Source of the DNA: Jiangella alkaliphila
Lineage (GTDB): Bacteria; Actinomycetota; Actinomycetes; Jiangellales; Jiangellaceae
Length of the DNA: 64,000 nucleotides
NCBI RefSeq assembly: GCF_900105925.1
Contig: NZ_LT629791.1
Coordinates: 3,073,278 to 3,137,277 of the forward strand
Reading direction: 5' to 3'
How positions within the stretch are numbered: the first letter of the stretch is position 1; every line of letters starts with the position of its first letter. The translations under genes were made by a program, and so were the position numbers. Below the pieces are notes generated by a model, which was not told the origin of the DNA, made no database searches, and saw nothing but the letters and a program-made list of their open reading frames with translations. Positions 1 through 8,235 of the stretch are shown piece by piece.

Positions 1-2
1 AC

Positions 3-2420
3 ACCATCGTCTTCTGCCCTCGCGACCGCGGCTGCACGCACGTGTACGCCGTCGGCGTGGACGGGGGACCGGTGCGGCCGCTGCTCGGCGGCGCCGGCCG
101 GGTCGTGTCGGGGCTGTCCGTGGCGGGGGAGCGGGCCGCGGTCGTCGTCGGCGGGCCGGGCTCGTACGGCGAGGTCGCACTGGTCGATGTGGCGACCGGG
201 GCCGAGACGACGCTGACGGCGCACTCGCCGGCCGGCCTGGAGCTGCCGGTCGCGGAGGAACGGGTCTTCACCGTCTCCGACGGCACCGAGGTGCACGGGT
301 GGCTGCTGCGCCCGGCCGCGGCGACCGGCGCCAGGCCGCTGCTGCTGGACATCCACGGCGGCCCGCACAACGCGTGGAGCCCGGTGCCCGACGGCGGCCA
401 CTCCTACCAGCAGCAGCTGGTGCGGCAGGGCTGGTCGGTGCTGCTGCTCAACCCGCGGGCCAGCGACGGCTACGGCGAGGCGTTCTTCTCCGCCGCGGCC
501 GGGCGCTGGGGGCTGGCGGACGAGCGCGACTTCCTGGAGCCGCTGGACCAGCTGGTGGCCGAGGGCGTCGCCGACCCGGACCGGCTGGCCGTCACCGGGT
601 ACAGCTACGGCGGCTACATGACCTGCTGGCTGACCGGGCGCACCGGCCGGTTCGCCGCCGCGGTGCCCGGCGGCTCGCTGACCGACATCACCAGCTTCGC
701 CGGCACCTCCGACGCCGGGCACTACCTGGCCGCGTACGAGACCGCCCTCCCGTTCGCCGACCCCGAGAACGCCGCCGCGCAGTCGCCGTACACGAACGTC
801 GCCGACGTGACGACGCCGACGCTGCTGCTGCACGGCCTGAACGACGACCGGTGCCCGGCGGGGCAGGCCGAGCAGTGGTTCGCCGCGCTGCGCGCCCGCG
901 GCGTGCCGGCCCGGCTGGTGCTCTACCCGGGCGCGTCGCACCTGTTCATCCTGGCCGGGCGTCCGTCGCACCGGCTCGACTACGCCAGCCGCATCGTCGA
1001 CTGGGTCACGCAGCACACGTCGAAGAAGGAGACCCCGATGACGTCCACCCCCGTAGCGACCCTCGACCGCGACCACTGGCAGCGCCGCCTGGACGAGCTG
1101 GCTGAGAAGTACCGCGTCCCCGGCGCGACCTTGGGCATCGCCCGCGGCGCCGAGACACTGGAGCTGGCGTTCGGCGTCACGAACGTCGACACCGGCGTCG
1201 ACGTCACCACCGACACGCTGTTCCAGATCGGCTCGATCACGAAGGTGTGGACCGCGACCGTCGTCATGGCGCTGGCCGACGCCGGCAAGCTGGACCTCGA
1301 CGAGCCGGTCGTCACGTACCTGCCGGAGCTGAAGCTGGCCGACGAGGAGACCACGGCGCGGGTCACCATGCGGCACCTGCTGACGCACACCAGCGGCATC
1401 GACGGCGACTTCTTCCTCGACACCGGCCGCGGCGACGACTGCCTGGAGAAGTACGTCGCGGCGCTGGCCGGGCTGCCGCTGAACCACCCGCTCGGCGCGA
1501 CGTGGTCGTACTGCAACTCCGGGTTCACCACGGCCGGCCGGGTGATCGAGAAGCTCACCGGCCAGACCTGGGACGTCGCGATGCGCGAGCTGCTCTACGG
1601 GCCGCTCGGGCTGACCCACACGGTGACGCTGCCCGACGACGCGCTGCTGTACCGGACCGCCGTCGGGCACGTGCACGAGGAGGACGAGCCGTACCGCCGC
1701 GCGCCGATCTGGGTTCTGCCGCGCTCCGCCGGCCCGGCCGGGCTGATCACCGCGACCGTCGCCGACGTGCTCGCGTTCGCCCGCATGCACCTGGCCGGCG
1801 GGGTGGCCGCCGACGGCACCCGCGTGCTGGCCGAGGGCACCGCCGCGGCCATGCGCGAGGACCAGGTCCGGCTGCCCGACCCGTACACGCTGGCCGACTC
1901 ATGGGGCCTGGGCTGGTTCCGGATGGACTGGAACGGCACCCGGCTGATCGGCCACGACGGCAACACCATCGGGCAGTCCGCGTTCCTGCGCGTGTTGCCG
2001 GACCAGGACGTCGCCGTCACGCTGCTCACCAACGGCGGGCACACCCGCGACCTGTACGAGACGCTGATCCGGGAGATCTGCGGGGACGTCGCCGGCGTCG
2101 AGATGACCACGCCGCTGTCCCCGCCGGCCGAACCGGTCGACGCCGACCTCACGCCGTACGTCGGGACGTACGAGCGCACCAGCGTCCGGCTGGACGTCTG
2201 GCAGGCGGAGACCGGAGCGAAGCTCAAGATGACGATGACCCGCGAGCTGGCCGGGCTGGACGAGGAGCCGAAGGAGCTGGACCTCGTGCCGGTGCGCGAC
2301 GGCCTGTACGTGACCCGGCTGCCCGGCAACGAGACCTGGATGCCGGTGACGTTCTACCAGCTGGCCGACGGCACGCCGTACGTGCACCTCGGGGCCCGCG
2401 CGACGCCGAAGGTCTCCTGA
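3..2420 (+). CDS. S9-type serine peptidase fused in frame to a beta-lactamase-fold serine hydrolase (5' partial)
   Basis: The frame is already open at the window edge, so the N-terminus (probably a beta-propeller) is missing. The first module is the catalytic alpha/beta-hydrolase domain of prolyl-oligopeptidase/acylaminoacyl-peptidase family S9. It has an HGGPHNAW oxyanion loop, nucleophile motif GYSYGG (Ser codon 603-605), a GLNDDRCP acid loop (Asp about 843) and ASH with His at 939-941. From the Met at 1038 a complete second module of 460 residues follows. It is a serine hydrolase/class C beta-lactamase-like fold with S-I-T-K (Ser 1233, Lys 1242), Y-C-N (Tyr 1509) and H-D-G (His 1953). No stop codon separates the two, yet a Shine-Dalgarno sequence sits just before the second Met. 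Both look like cytoplasmic peptide or ester hydrolases, since no secretion signal is visible at the junction. It heads the operon with the M20/GNAT/racemase genes. Fusion or two translated products cannot be decided from sequence. Confidence 0.8.
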   Translation, partial: TIVFCPRDRGCTHVYAVGVDGGPVRPLLGGAGRVVSGLSVAGERAAVVVGGPGSYGEVALVDVATGAETTLTAHSPAGLELPVAEERVFTVSDGTEVHGWLLRPAAATGARPLLLDIHGGPHNAWSPVPDGGHSYQQQLVRQGWSVLLLNPRASDGYGEAFFSAAAGRWGLADERDFLEPLDQLVAEGVADPDRLAVTGYSYGGYMTCWLTGRTGRFAAAVPGGSLTDITSFAGTSDAGHYLAAYETALPFADPENAAAQSPYTNVADVTTPTLLLHGLNDDRCPAGQAEQWFAALRARGVPARLVLYPGASHLFILAGRPSHRLDYASRIVDWVTQHTSKKETPMTSTPVATLDRDHWQRRLDELAEKYRVPGATLGIARGAETLELAFGVTNVDTGVDVTTDTLFQIGSITKVWTATVVMALADAGKLDLDEPVVTYLPELKLADEETTARVTMRHLLTHTSGIDGDFFLDTGRGDDCLEKYVAALAGLPLNHPLGATWSYCNSGFTTAGRVIEKLTGQTWDVAMRELLYGPLGLTHTVTLPDDALLYRTAVGHVHEEDEPYRRAPIWVLPRSAGPAGLITATVADVLAFARMHLAGGVAADGTRVLAEGTAAAMREDQVRLPDPYTLADSWGLGWFRMDWNGTRLIGHDGNTIGQSAFLRVLPDQDVAVTLLTNGGHTRDLYETLIREICGDVAGVEMTTPLSPPAEPVDADLTPYVGTYERTSVRLDVWQAETGAKLKMTMTRELAGLDEEPKELDLVPVRDGLYVTRLPGNETWMPVTFYQLADGTPYVHLGARATPKVS
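1026..1040 (+). promoter_or_regulatory. Internal Shine-Dalgarno and ATG inside the S9/beta-lactamase fusion
   Basis: AAGGAG at 1026-1031 is followed after 6 bases by ATG at 1038. This is near-ideal initiation spacing inside an uninterrupted reading frame. It suggests the beta-lactamase-fold enzyme can be made on its own, and that an older stop codon between two adjacent genes has been lost. Confidence 0.55.
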
Positions 2421-2424
2421 CTCC

Positions 2425-3300
2425 GTGTGCGACGTGGAGGGGGCGCTGACGACTTACCGCCGACCGCGAGGTCAGACGGCAGTCTCGAGGTTGACAGCTG
2501 CGTTCGCGTCTGCCGGCGTGACCGGGTTCCTGCACGCGGTGGACGTGGGGTCGGGCGTCGAGGTCGGCGTCGAGCCGGACGCGCCGGTCGTCACCGCGAG
2601 CGTGTTCAAGGTCTCGGTGCTGGTCGAGCTGTGCCGGCAGTTCGCGACCGGGGAGCGGGAGCCGGCGGACCGGCTGCGGGTGCCGGCCGGGGCGCGGACG
2701 CTCGGCCCGACCGGGCTGTCGGTGATGCTGGACGACGCGGACCTGTCGTTGCGCGACGTCGCGTACCTGATGATGAGCGTCAGCGACAACCACGCGACGG
2801 ACGCGCTGATGGCGCTGCTCGGCCGCGACCGGATCAACGCGCTGATGGTGGAGCTGGGTCTGCCCGGGACGGTGCTGGAAGAGGACTGCGCCGGGCTGTT
2901 CCGGCTGATCGAGGCGGACGGTCTCGACGCGGTCCTGGACCCCAGGACGACCAACCGCAGCACGCCGCGCGAGACCACGACGCTGCTGCGGCGGATCTGG
3001 GCCGCCGACGGGCTGCCCGCGGCTGCGGGCGAGGAGATCCGCCGGATCATGGCACTCCAGGTCTGGCCGCACCGCCTCACCTCGGGATTTCAGGACGATG
3101 ATGTGAAGGTGAGCGGGAAGACCGGCACGCTGTCGCACGTGCGCAACGAGGTGGGCGTCGTCGAGTACCCCGACGGCGCGACGTTCGCCGTCGCGGTGTT
3201 CCTGCGGCTGCCCGGCGGCGAGTTCCGCAACCCGGCCGCCGACGCCGTCATCGGCACGGCCGCGCGGATCGCCGTCGACCACCTGCGGGCGGCCCGATGA
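2425..3300 (+). CDS. Class A beta-lactamase-like serine hydrolase
   Basis: A penicillin-binding/beta-lactamase fold enzyme of about 290 residues. From the GTG at 2425, the S-V-F-K motif has its nucleophile at residue 59, S-D-N is at 120-122 and K-T-G at 232-234, the class A set in order and at normal spacing. There is no clear signal peptide or lipobox, so an antibiotic-resistance role is doubtful. Many actinobacterial homologues are uncharacterised cytoplasmic serine hydrolases. The start is uncertain: GTG 2425 lies 4 bases after the previous stop, and an in-frame TTG at 2491 with CGAGG just upstream would give a protein closer to the domain boundary. The 3' end overlaps the next gene by ATGA, so the two are translationally coupled. 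Its place beside peptidases and an acylamino-acid racemase suggests work on amide or ester bonds of D-amino-acid-containing peptides (inference). Confidence 0.8.
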   Translation: MCDVEGALTTYRRPRGQTAVSRLTAAFASAGVTGFLHAVDVGSGVEVGVEPDAPVVTASVFKVSVLVELCRQFATGEREPADRLRVPAGARTLGPTGLSVMLDDADLSLRDVAYLMMSVSDNHATDALMALLGRDRINALMVELGLPGTVLEEDCAGLFRLIEADGLDAVLDPRTTNRSTPRETTTLLRRIWAADGLPAAAGEEIRRIMALQVWPHRLTSGFQDDDVKVSGKTGTLSHVRNEVGVVEYPDGATFAVAVFLRLPGGEFRNPAADAVIGTAARIAVDHLRAAR

Positions 3301-4436
3301 GCACCGCGGCGGCGATGACCGCCGACCTGCGCACCCTGGTGGAGTGCGAGTCGCCGTCGGCCGACCGCGCGGCGGTGGCGGCGTCGGCGGACGGCGTGGC
3401 GGCCTTGGGGGAGCGGCTGACCGGCGCCGCGCCGGAGCGGCTGGTCGTCGACGGGCGGACGCACCTGCGCTGGCGGTTCGGGCCGCCCGGCGTCCTGCTG
3501 CTCGGCCACCACGACACCGTCTGGCCGGTCGGCTCGCTGGCCGAGCACCCGTGGCGGGTGTCGGAGGGGCGCGCCTACGGGCCGGGCTGCTTCGACATGA
3601 AGGCCGGGCTGGTGCAGCTGTTCCACGCGCTGGCCGGGCTGTCGTCGCTGGACGGGATCACCGTGCTGGTCACCGGCGACGAGGAGCTGGGCGCGCTGAC
3701 GTCGCGGCCGCTGCTGCACGAGGAGGCGGCCCGGGCCGAGGCGGCGTTCGTGCTGGAGGCGTCGGCCGACGGTGGCGCTCTGAAGACCGCGCGCAAGGGC
3801 GTCGCCTGGTACGAGGTGCACGTCACCGGCCGGGCGGCGCACGCCGGGCTGGAGCCGTGGAACGGCGTCAACGCGGCGGTCGAACTGGCGCACCAGATCC
3901 ACGCGATCGCCGCGCTGGACCGCGGGCCGCACGGCGCCACCGTCACCCCCACTCTGACGGCCGCCGGCACCACGGCGAACACCGTCCCGGGGACGGCGTC
4001 GGTGCACGTGGACGCGCGGGTGCCGACCGCCGACGAGGCGCGCCGGGTCGACGACGGCCTGGCCGCGCTGCGCCCGGTGCTGGACGGCGCGCGGGTCGAC
4101 GTGGTGCCGGGGCCGCGGCACCCGCCGTTCGAGCCGTCGTCGTCGGCGTCGCTGTACGCGCTCGCCGTCGAGGTGGCCGACCGGCTGGGGCTGGGGCCGC
4201 TGACGTCGGCGCACGTGGGCGGCGCCTCCGACGGCAACATCGTCGCCGGCGACGGCACCCCGACGCTGGACGGGCTGGGCGCCGTCGGGGCCGGGGCGCA
4301 CGCGCCGGGCGAGTACGTCGTCGTCGACGAGTTGCCTCGGCGGGCCGCGCTGCTCGCCGGTCTGGTCGACGCCGTCCGCGCGGGCTCGTCCGGCCGGACG
4401 AACCGGGCCGCCGTGGATGGGGCCGGACGACCATGA
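3297..4436 (+). CDS. M20 family metallopeptidase/deacylase
   Basis: A 379-residue zinc hydrolase of the ArgE/DapE/CPG2 group. The first metal site is G-H-H-D at 70-73, the bridging Asp is D100 in CFDMK, the catalytic base and ligand pair is E129/E130 in GDEELG, and the last His ligand is H335 in GAHAPGEY. The dimerisation insert begins near residue 170. It starts with ATGA overlapping the stop of the beta-lactamase-like gene and ends with ATGA overlapping the GNAT gene. In the N-succinylamino-acid racemase pathway an M20-type hydrolase removes the N-succinyl group from the L-isomer, and this gene sits exactly where that enzyme would be expected. A general dipeptidase or N-acyl-amino-acid deacylase is the alternative. 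Confidence 0.87.
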   Translation: MSTAAAMTADLRTLVECESPSADRAAVAASADGVAALGERLTGAAPERLVVDGRTHLRWRFGPPGVLLLGHHDTVWPVGSLAEHPWRVSEGRAYGPGCFDMKAGLVQLFHALAGLSSLDGITVLVTGDEELGALTSRPLLHEEAARAEAAFVLEASADGGALKTARKGVAWYEVHVTGRAAHAGLEPWNGVNAAVELAHQIHAIAALDRGPHGATVTPTLTAAGTTANTVPGTASVHVDARVPTADEARRVDDGLAALRPVLDGARVDVVPGPRHPPFEPSSSASLYALAVEVADRLGLGPLTSAHVGGASDGNIVAGDGTPTLDGLGAVGAGAHAPGEYVVVDELPRRAALLAGLVDAVRAGSSGRTNRAAVDGAGRP

Positions 4437-5299
4437 CGGGCCGTCCGGAGCGGAGGATCATCGACGACATGGCTGCTCAGCCCGCCACCGTCGCCCGACT
4501 GACCATCCGTGAGCTGTCCGCGCTCGGCGACCTCGAGGAGGTCTACGCGCTGTTCGACCGGATCTGGCAGCCGGACCGGTCCAACCCGCCCGTGACCGTC
4601 GAGCACCTGCGCGCGCTCACCCACGCCGGCAACTACGTCGCCGGCGCCTACGACGGCGACGAGCTGATCGGCGCCTGCGTCGGGTTCTTCGCCGCCCCGC
4701 CGGGCCGCTCGCTGCACTCGCACGTCGCCGGCGTCTCGTCCGCAGCCCGCGGCCGGCACGTCGGGTTCGCGCTCAAGGCGCACCAGCGGGAGTGGGCGCT
4801 CGCGCACGGGCTCAGCGAGATCACCTGGACGTTCGACCCGCTGGTGCGCCGCAACGCCTACTTCAACCTGGCCAAGCTGCAAGCGCGCCCGAGCGACTAC
4901 CTCGTCGACTTCTACGGCGACATGGACGACGCGATCAACGGCGGCCAGGGCAGCGACCGGCTGCTGACGCGATGGCGGCTGGACGCGCCGGAGGTGGCGG
5001 CGGCCACCGCGGCCGGCGGCGGAACCGGCGCGGTGGCGCCGCCCGATGCCGTCGCGGCGCTGACGGAGTCGCCGTCCGGCCGGCCGCTCGTGGCACCCCG
5101 GTCGGCGTGGGCGCGGGCGCCGCGGCTGCTGGTCGCGACGCCGCCGGACATCGAGTCGCTGCGCGCGGCCGACCCCGAGACGGCCCGGCAGTGGCGCGCG
5201 GCGATGCGCGACGTGCTCGGCGAGCTGATCGGCGGCGGCGCGCGGGTGGCCGGCTTCACCCGGCCGGGGATGTACGTCGTGGAGAGGGCAGGCGCGTGA
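4433..5299 (+). CDS. GNAT family N-acyltransferase (COG3375-like)
   Basis: A 288-residue predicted acetyltransferase of the larger GNAT subgroup. The GNAT core covers about residues 20-165 (strand pair around GNYVAGAYDGDELIG, then the acyl-CoA-binding region SAARGRHVGFALKAHQ). A C-terminal part carries the FDPLVRRNAYFNLAKL segment typical of COG3375 proteins. ATGA at 4433 overlaps the M20 stop; ATG 4469, after GGAGGATC, is an alternative start. The stop overlaps the GTG of the racemase gene. In characterised N-succinylamino acid racemase operons a GNAT enzyme succinylates the D-amino acid from succinyl-CoA. That assignment here rests on context. Confidence 0.8.
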   Translation: MTGRPERRIIDDMAAQPATVARLTIRELSALGDLEEVYALFDRIWQPDRSNPPVTVEHLRALTHAGNYVAGAYDGDELIGACVGFFAAPPGRSLHSHVAGVSSAARGRHVGFALKAHQREWALAHGLSEITWTFDPLVRRNAYFNLAKLQARPSDYLVDFYGDMDDAINGGQGSDRLLTRWRLDAPEVAAATAAGGGTGAVAPPDAVAALTESPSGRPLVAPRSAWARAPRLLVATPPDIESLRAADPETARQWRAAMRDVLGELIGGGARVAGFTRPGMYVVERAGA

Positions 5300-6405
5300 A
5301 GATCACCGGGTTCGAGCTGCGCCGCATCGCGATGCCGCTGGTGGCGCCGTTCCGGACGTCGTTCGGCGTCGAGACCGACCGCGACGTGCTGCTGGTCCGC
5401 GCCGCAACGCCCGACGGCGACGGCTGGGGCGAGTGCGTCGCGATGAGTGAGCCGCTCTATTCGCCCGAGTACGCCGACGGGGCCGCGCAGGTCATCGAGC
5501 GGTTCCTCGCGCCGCGGCTGCTGGCCACCGGCGACGTCGGCCCGCTGGACGTCGCGCGGCTGCTGGAGCCGGTGCGTGGGCACCGCATGGCGAAGGCCGC
5601 GCTGGAGACGGCGGTGCTGGACGCGTGGCTGCGGGCCCGCGGCGAGTCGTTCGGGTCGTACCTCGGCGCCGTGCGCGACCGCGTACCCGCCGGTGTCTCC
5701 GTCGGGATCATGGACTCGGTGCCCGCCCTGCTCGACTCCGTCGCGGGCTATCTCGACCAGGGCTACCTGCGGATCAAGCTGAAGATCGAGCCCGGCTGGG
5801 ACGTCGCGCCGGTCGAGGCGGTGCGGTCGCGCTTCGGCTCGGACCTGCTGCTGCAGGTCGACGCGAACGCCGCCTACACACTGGCCGACGCGCGGGTGCT
5901 GGCCGCGCTGGACGAGTTCGACCTGCTGCTGATCGAGCAGCCGCTGGCCGAGGACGACCTGCGCCAGCACGCCTCGCTCGCGCAGCTGATCCGGACCCCG
6001 ATCTGCCTGGACGAGTCGATCGAGTCGGCCAAGGACGCCGCCGACGCGCTGCTGCTCGGCGCCTGCCGCATCATCAACGTCAAGCCCGGCCGGGTCGGCG
6101 GCTACCTCGAGGCGCGGCGCATCCACGACCTTGCGCAGGCGCACGGCGCCGCCGTCTGGTGCGGCGGCATGCTGGAGACCGGTATCGGCCGCGCCGCCAA
6201 CGTCGCGCTGGCCGCCCTGCCCGGCTTCACCCTGCCCGGCGACACCTCGGCGTCGGACCGGTACTTCGCCCAGGACGTGACCGAGCCGTTCGTCCTGGCC
6301 GACGGCCACGTCGCGGTCCCGTCCGGACCCGGCCTCGGCGTCGAGCCGCTCCCCGACGTCCTCGCCGCCCTCACGACCTCCACCACCTGGCTCCCGGCCG
6401 CCTGA
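5296..6405 (+). CDS. Enolase-superfamily N-acylamino acid racemase / o-succinylbenzoate synthase-like enzyme
   Basis: A 369-residue muconate-lactonizing-subgroup enzyme with the full catalytic set in register: K161-x-K163 on strand 2, metal ligands D189, E214 and D239, and the opposite base K263 in NVKPG. The 20s-loop region near the N-terminus and the MLETGIG segment near residue 292 are typical of the OSBS/NSAR family. GTGA at 5296 overlaps the GNAT stop. OSBS works in menaquinone synthesis, but no other men gene is nearby, whereas M20 and GNAT genes are directly upstream. I therefore favour N-succinyl-(acyl)amino acid racemase, which interconverts N-acyl-D- and L-amino acids. Sequence alone does not separate OSBS from NSAR, and many members do both. 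Confidence 0.85.
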   Translation: MKITGFELRRIAMPLVAPFRTSFGVETDRDVLLVRAATPDGDGWGECVAMSEPLYSPEYADGAAQVIERFLAPRLLATGDVGPLDVARLLEPVRGHRMAKAALETAVLDAWLRARGESFGSYLGAVRDRVPAGVSVGIMDSVPALLDSVAGYLDQGYLRIKLKIEPGWDVAPVEAVRSRFGSDLLLQVDANAAYTLADARVLAALDEFDLLLIEQPLAEDDLRQHASLAQLIRTPICLDESIESAKDAADALLLGACRIINVKPGRVGGYLEARRIHDLAQAHGAAVWCGGMLETGIGRAANVALAALPGFTLPGDTSASDRYFAQDVTEPFVLADGHVAVPSGPGLGVEPLPDVLAALTTSTTWLPAA

Positions 6406-6427
6406 TGGGAGACGCTGCTCGGCTGCT

Positions 6428-6477
6428 TTTGCAATGAGCACCTATACGCACCGGTGCGTATAGGTGCTCATTGCAAA
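6428..6477. terminator. 50-bp perfect palindrome, probable transcription terminator
   Basis: Two 25-base arms (6428-6452 and 6453-6477) are exact reverse complements with no spacer. The RNA would fold into a very long hairpin. The element is A+T-richer than the flanking DNA and lies 22 bases after the racemase stop, at the end of the catabolic operon. There is no T-tract, so it would act as an actinobacterial I-shaped terminator. It could also be a protein-binding or repeated palindromic element. Confidence 0.6.
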
Positions 6478-6535
6478 GTGGCCCGATCCGGCCCCCGGCG
6501 TTCGTGTCAGCGCACCAAGCGGGCGGCGTGGATTG

Positions 6536-6552
6536 TAGAGTTCGACGAACTC
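6536..6552 (+). promoter_or_regulatory. -10 box TAGAGT overlapped by a 15-bp palindrome upstream of the PucR gene
   Basis: TAGAGT at 6536-6541 has the TANNNT form of a vegetative -10 box. GAGTTCGACGAACTC at 6538-6552 is a perfect 7+1+7 dyad covering the expected transcription start. A bound regulator, possibly PucR itself, would block initiation. No good -35 is visible. Confidence 0.4.
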
Positions 6553-6592
6553 CTGCCTGTTGTCCACGTGCTTGGGTTCAGAGGTGTTGCGC

Positions 6593-8224
6593 ATGCCCCG
6601 GCGACCGAGGGCCACGCTCGGCCGCGTCCTCGACGACCTCGGGTCGACGCTGCTCGAGGTGGTGGCCGGGCGGGTCGACTCGAGCCGGTCGGTGGGCGGG
6701 GTGGTCATCCACGACCCGCTCGACCCGCCGTCGATGCCTGACGGCGCGCTGGTGCTGGGCGTCGGGCTGGCGGCGTCGGCCGAGATCGCCGACGTGGTGC
6801 GCGCGGTCGCGGCCGACGGCGCCGTCGGGCTGGTGCTGAGGGTGCCGGTCGAGATCGACGCCGACGCGCGGCGGGCGGTCGCCGAGGAGGGCCTGGTGCT
6901 GTTCGGGCTGACCCGCGGCGCCTCGTGGGCGCAGGTGGCGGCGTTGCTGCGCAGCCTGCTGGCGGTCGACGACCTCGGCGGGGTGGATGACCAGACGCTG
7001 GCCGGCGTGGGGGCGGGCGACCTGTTCGCGCTGGCCGGGGCGGTGTCGGCGCTGCTGGATGCGCCGCTGACCATCGAGGACCTCAACTCGCGCGTCATCG
7101 CGTTCTCCGCCGACCAGGACCGCGCCGACGAGTCGCGCAAGGAGACCGTCCTCGGCCGCCAGGTGCCCGAGCGCTACCTGCGGCAGCTGGAGCAGCAGGG
7201 CGCCTTCCGAGCGCTGTACTCGTCCGACCGGCCGGTGTACCTGCCGGAGATCGACGGGGCGGAACTGCCGCGGGTGGCGATCCGGGTCCGGGCCGGCGAC
7301 GAGATCCTCGGCTCCATGTGGGCGGCGGTGAAGGAGCCGCTGAGCGCCGAGCGCGAGCAGGCCTTCGTCGACGCCGCCAAGTTGGTCGCGCTGCATATGC
7401 TGCGGCATCGTGCCGGCGCCGACGTCGAGCGGCGGCTGCGGGCGGAGCTGGTCGCGACGGTGCTCGAGGGCGGGCCCGCGGCGGGCGAGGCCGCCAGCCG
7501 GCTGGGCCTGGCCGGCGGACCGGCCTGCGTACTGGCGCTGGCCGTGCCCGGCGAGGAGACCGAGCCGTCCAGCGTCGAGGCCGACCTGCAACGGGTCGCC
7601 GGAGCGTTCGCGCTGCACCTGGCCGCCGTGCATCCGCGGTCGGCGGTCGCGCTCGTCGGCGGCGTCGTCTACGGCGTCATCCCGCTGGCCGGCGACGGCG
7701 AGGGCGCGGACCTGCGGGCGGTCGCCGTCGCCGAGGAGTTCCTCAGCCGCATCGGCGCCCGCAGCCACGTCGTCGTCGGCATCGGCGCCGTGGCGGCCGG
7801 GCCGGCCCAGCTGCCGCAGTCGCGCGCCGACGCCGACCGCGCGGTCCGGGTGCTGCGGGCCCGGCCGGTCGGGTCGCGGGTCGCCCGGCTCACCGACGTG
7901 CAGACCTCGGCGTTCCTGCTCGAGCTGGGCAGCGCCATGGCGGCCGAGCGGCGGGTGCCGACCGGGCCGGTCGCGCGGCTGGCGGCGTACGACCAGCGGC
8001 ATCGCTCGCAGCTGGTCGGCACCCTGCGGGCCTGGCTGGAGGCGTTCGGCGACGTGACGGCGGCCGCGGCGGCCACGCACGTGCACGTCAACACGTTCCG
8101 GTACCGGCTGCGGCGGGTCGGCGAGATCGGCGCGCTGGATCTCGCCGACCCCGACGCGCGGTTCGCGGCCATGCTGGAACTGCGGCTGCGGGCGATGGTT
8201 GATCACCCTTCGCCCGACTCGTAA
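6593..8224 (+). CDS. PucR family transcriptional regulator
   Basis: A 543-residue protein with the N-terminal sensor region, a GGDEF-like middle region and the C-terminal PucR helix-turn-helix. The last is recognised by VHVNTFRYRLRRVGEI near residue 500, after AAAATH. Related regulators control purine, amino-acid or other catabolic genes in response to metabolites. ATG at 6593 is preceded by GAGG at a spacing of about 8; an upstream in-frame TTG at 6560 is less likely. It is downstream of, and in the same direction as, the amino-acid/peptide catabolic operon but separated from it by the long palindrome. It is a plausible local regulator (inference). The effector is unknown. Confidence 0.85.
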   Translation: MPRRPRATLGRVLDDLGSTLLEVVAGRVDSSRSVGGVVIHDPLDPPSMPDGALVLGVGLAASAEIADVVRAVAADGAVGLVLRVPVEIDADARRAVAEEGLVLFGLTRGASWAQVAALLRSLLAVDDLGGVDDQTLAGVGAGDLFALAGAVSALLDAPLTIEDLNSRVIAFSADQDRADESRKETVLGRQVPERYLRQLEQQGAFRALYSSDRPVYLPEIDGAELPRVAIRVRAGDEILGSMWAAVKEPLSAEREQAFVDAAKLVALHMLRHRAGADVERRLRAELVATVLEGGPAAGEAASRLGLAGGPACVLALAVPGEETEPSSVEADLQRVAGAFALHLAAVHPRSAVALVGGVVYGVIPLAGDGEGADLRAVAVAEEFLSRIGARSHVVVGIGAVAAGPAQLPQSRADADRAVRVLRARPVGSRVARLTDVQTSAFLLELGSAMAAERRVPTGPVARLAAYDQRHRSQLVGTLRAWLEAFGDVTAAAAATHVHVNTFRYRLRRVGEIGALDLADPDARFAAMLELRLRAMVDHPSPDS

Positions 8225-8227
8225 GGT
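8222..8227 (+). promoter_or_regulatory. -10 box TAAGGT for a leaderless phosphatase mRNA
   Basis: TAAGGT lies 8 bases before the ATG at 8236, overlapping the end of the PucR gene. No ribosome binding site separates them. This spacing fits a leaderless transcript starting at or next to the ATG. Confidence 0.4.
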
Positions 8228-8235
8228 CTGGTCCC

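Noticed and set aside
5296-6405. Calling the enolase-superfamily gene menC
   Set aside because: The residues fit OSBS and NSAR equally, and the M20/GNAT context favours the racemase role.
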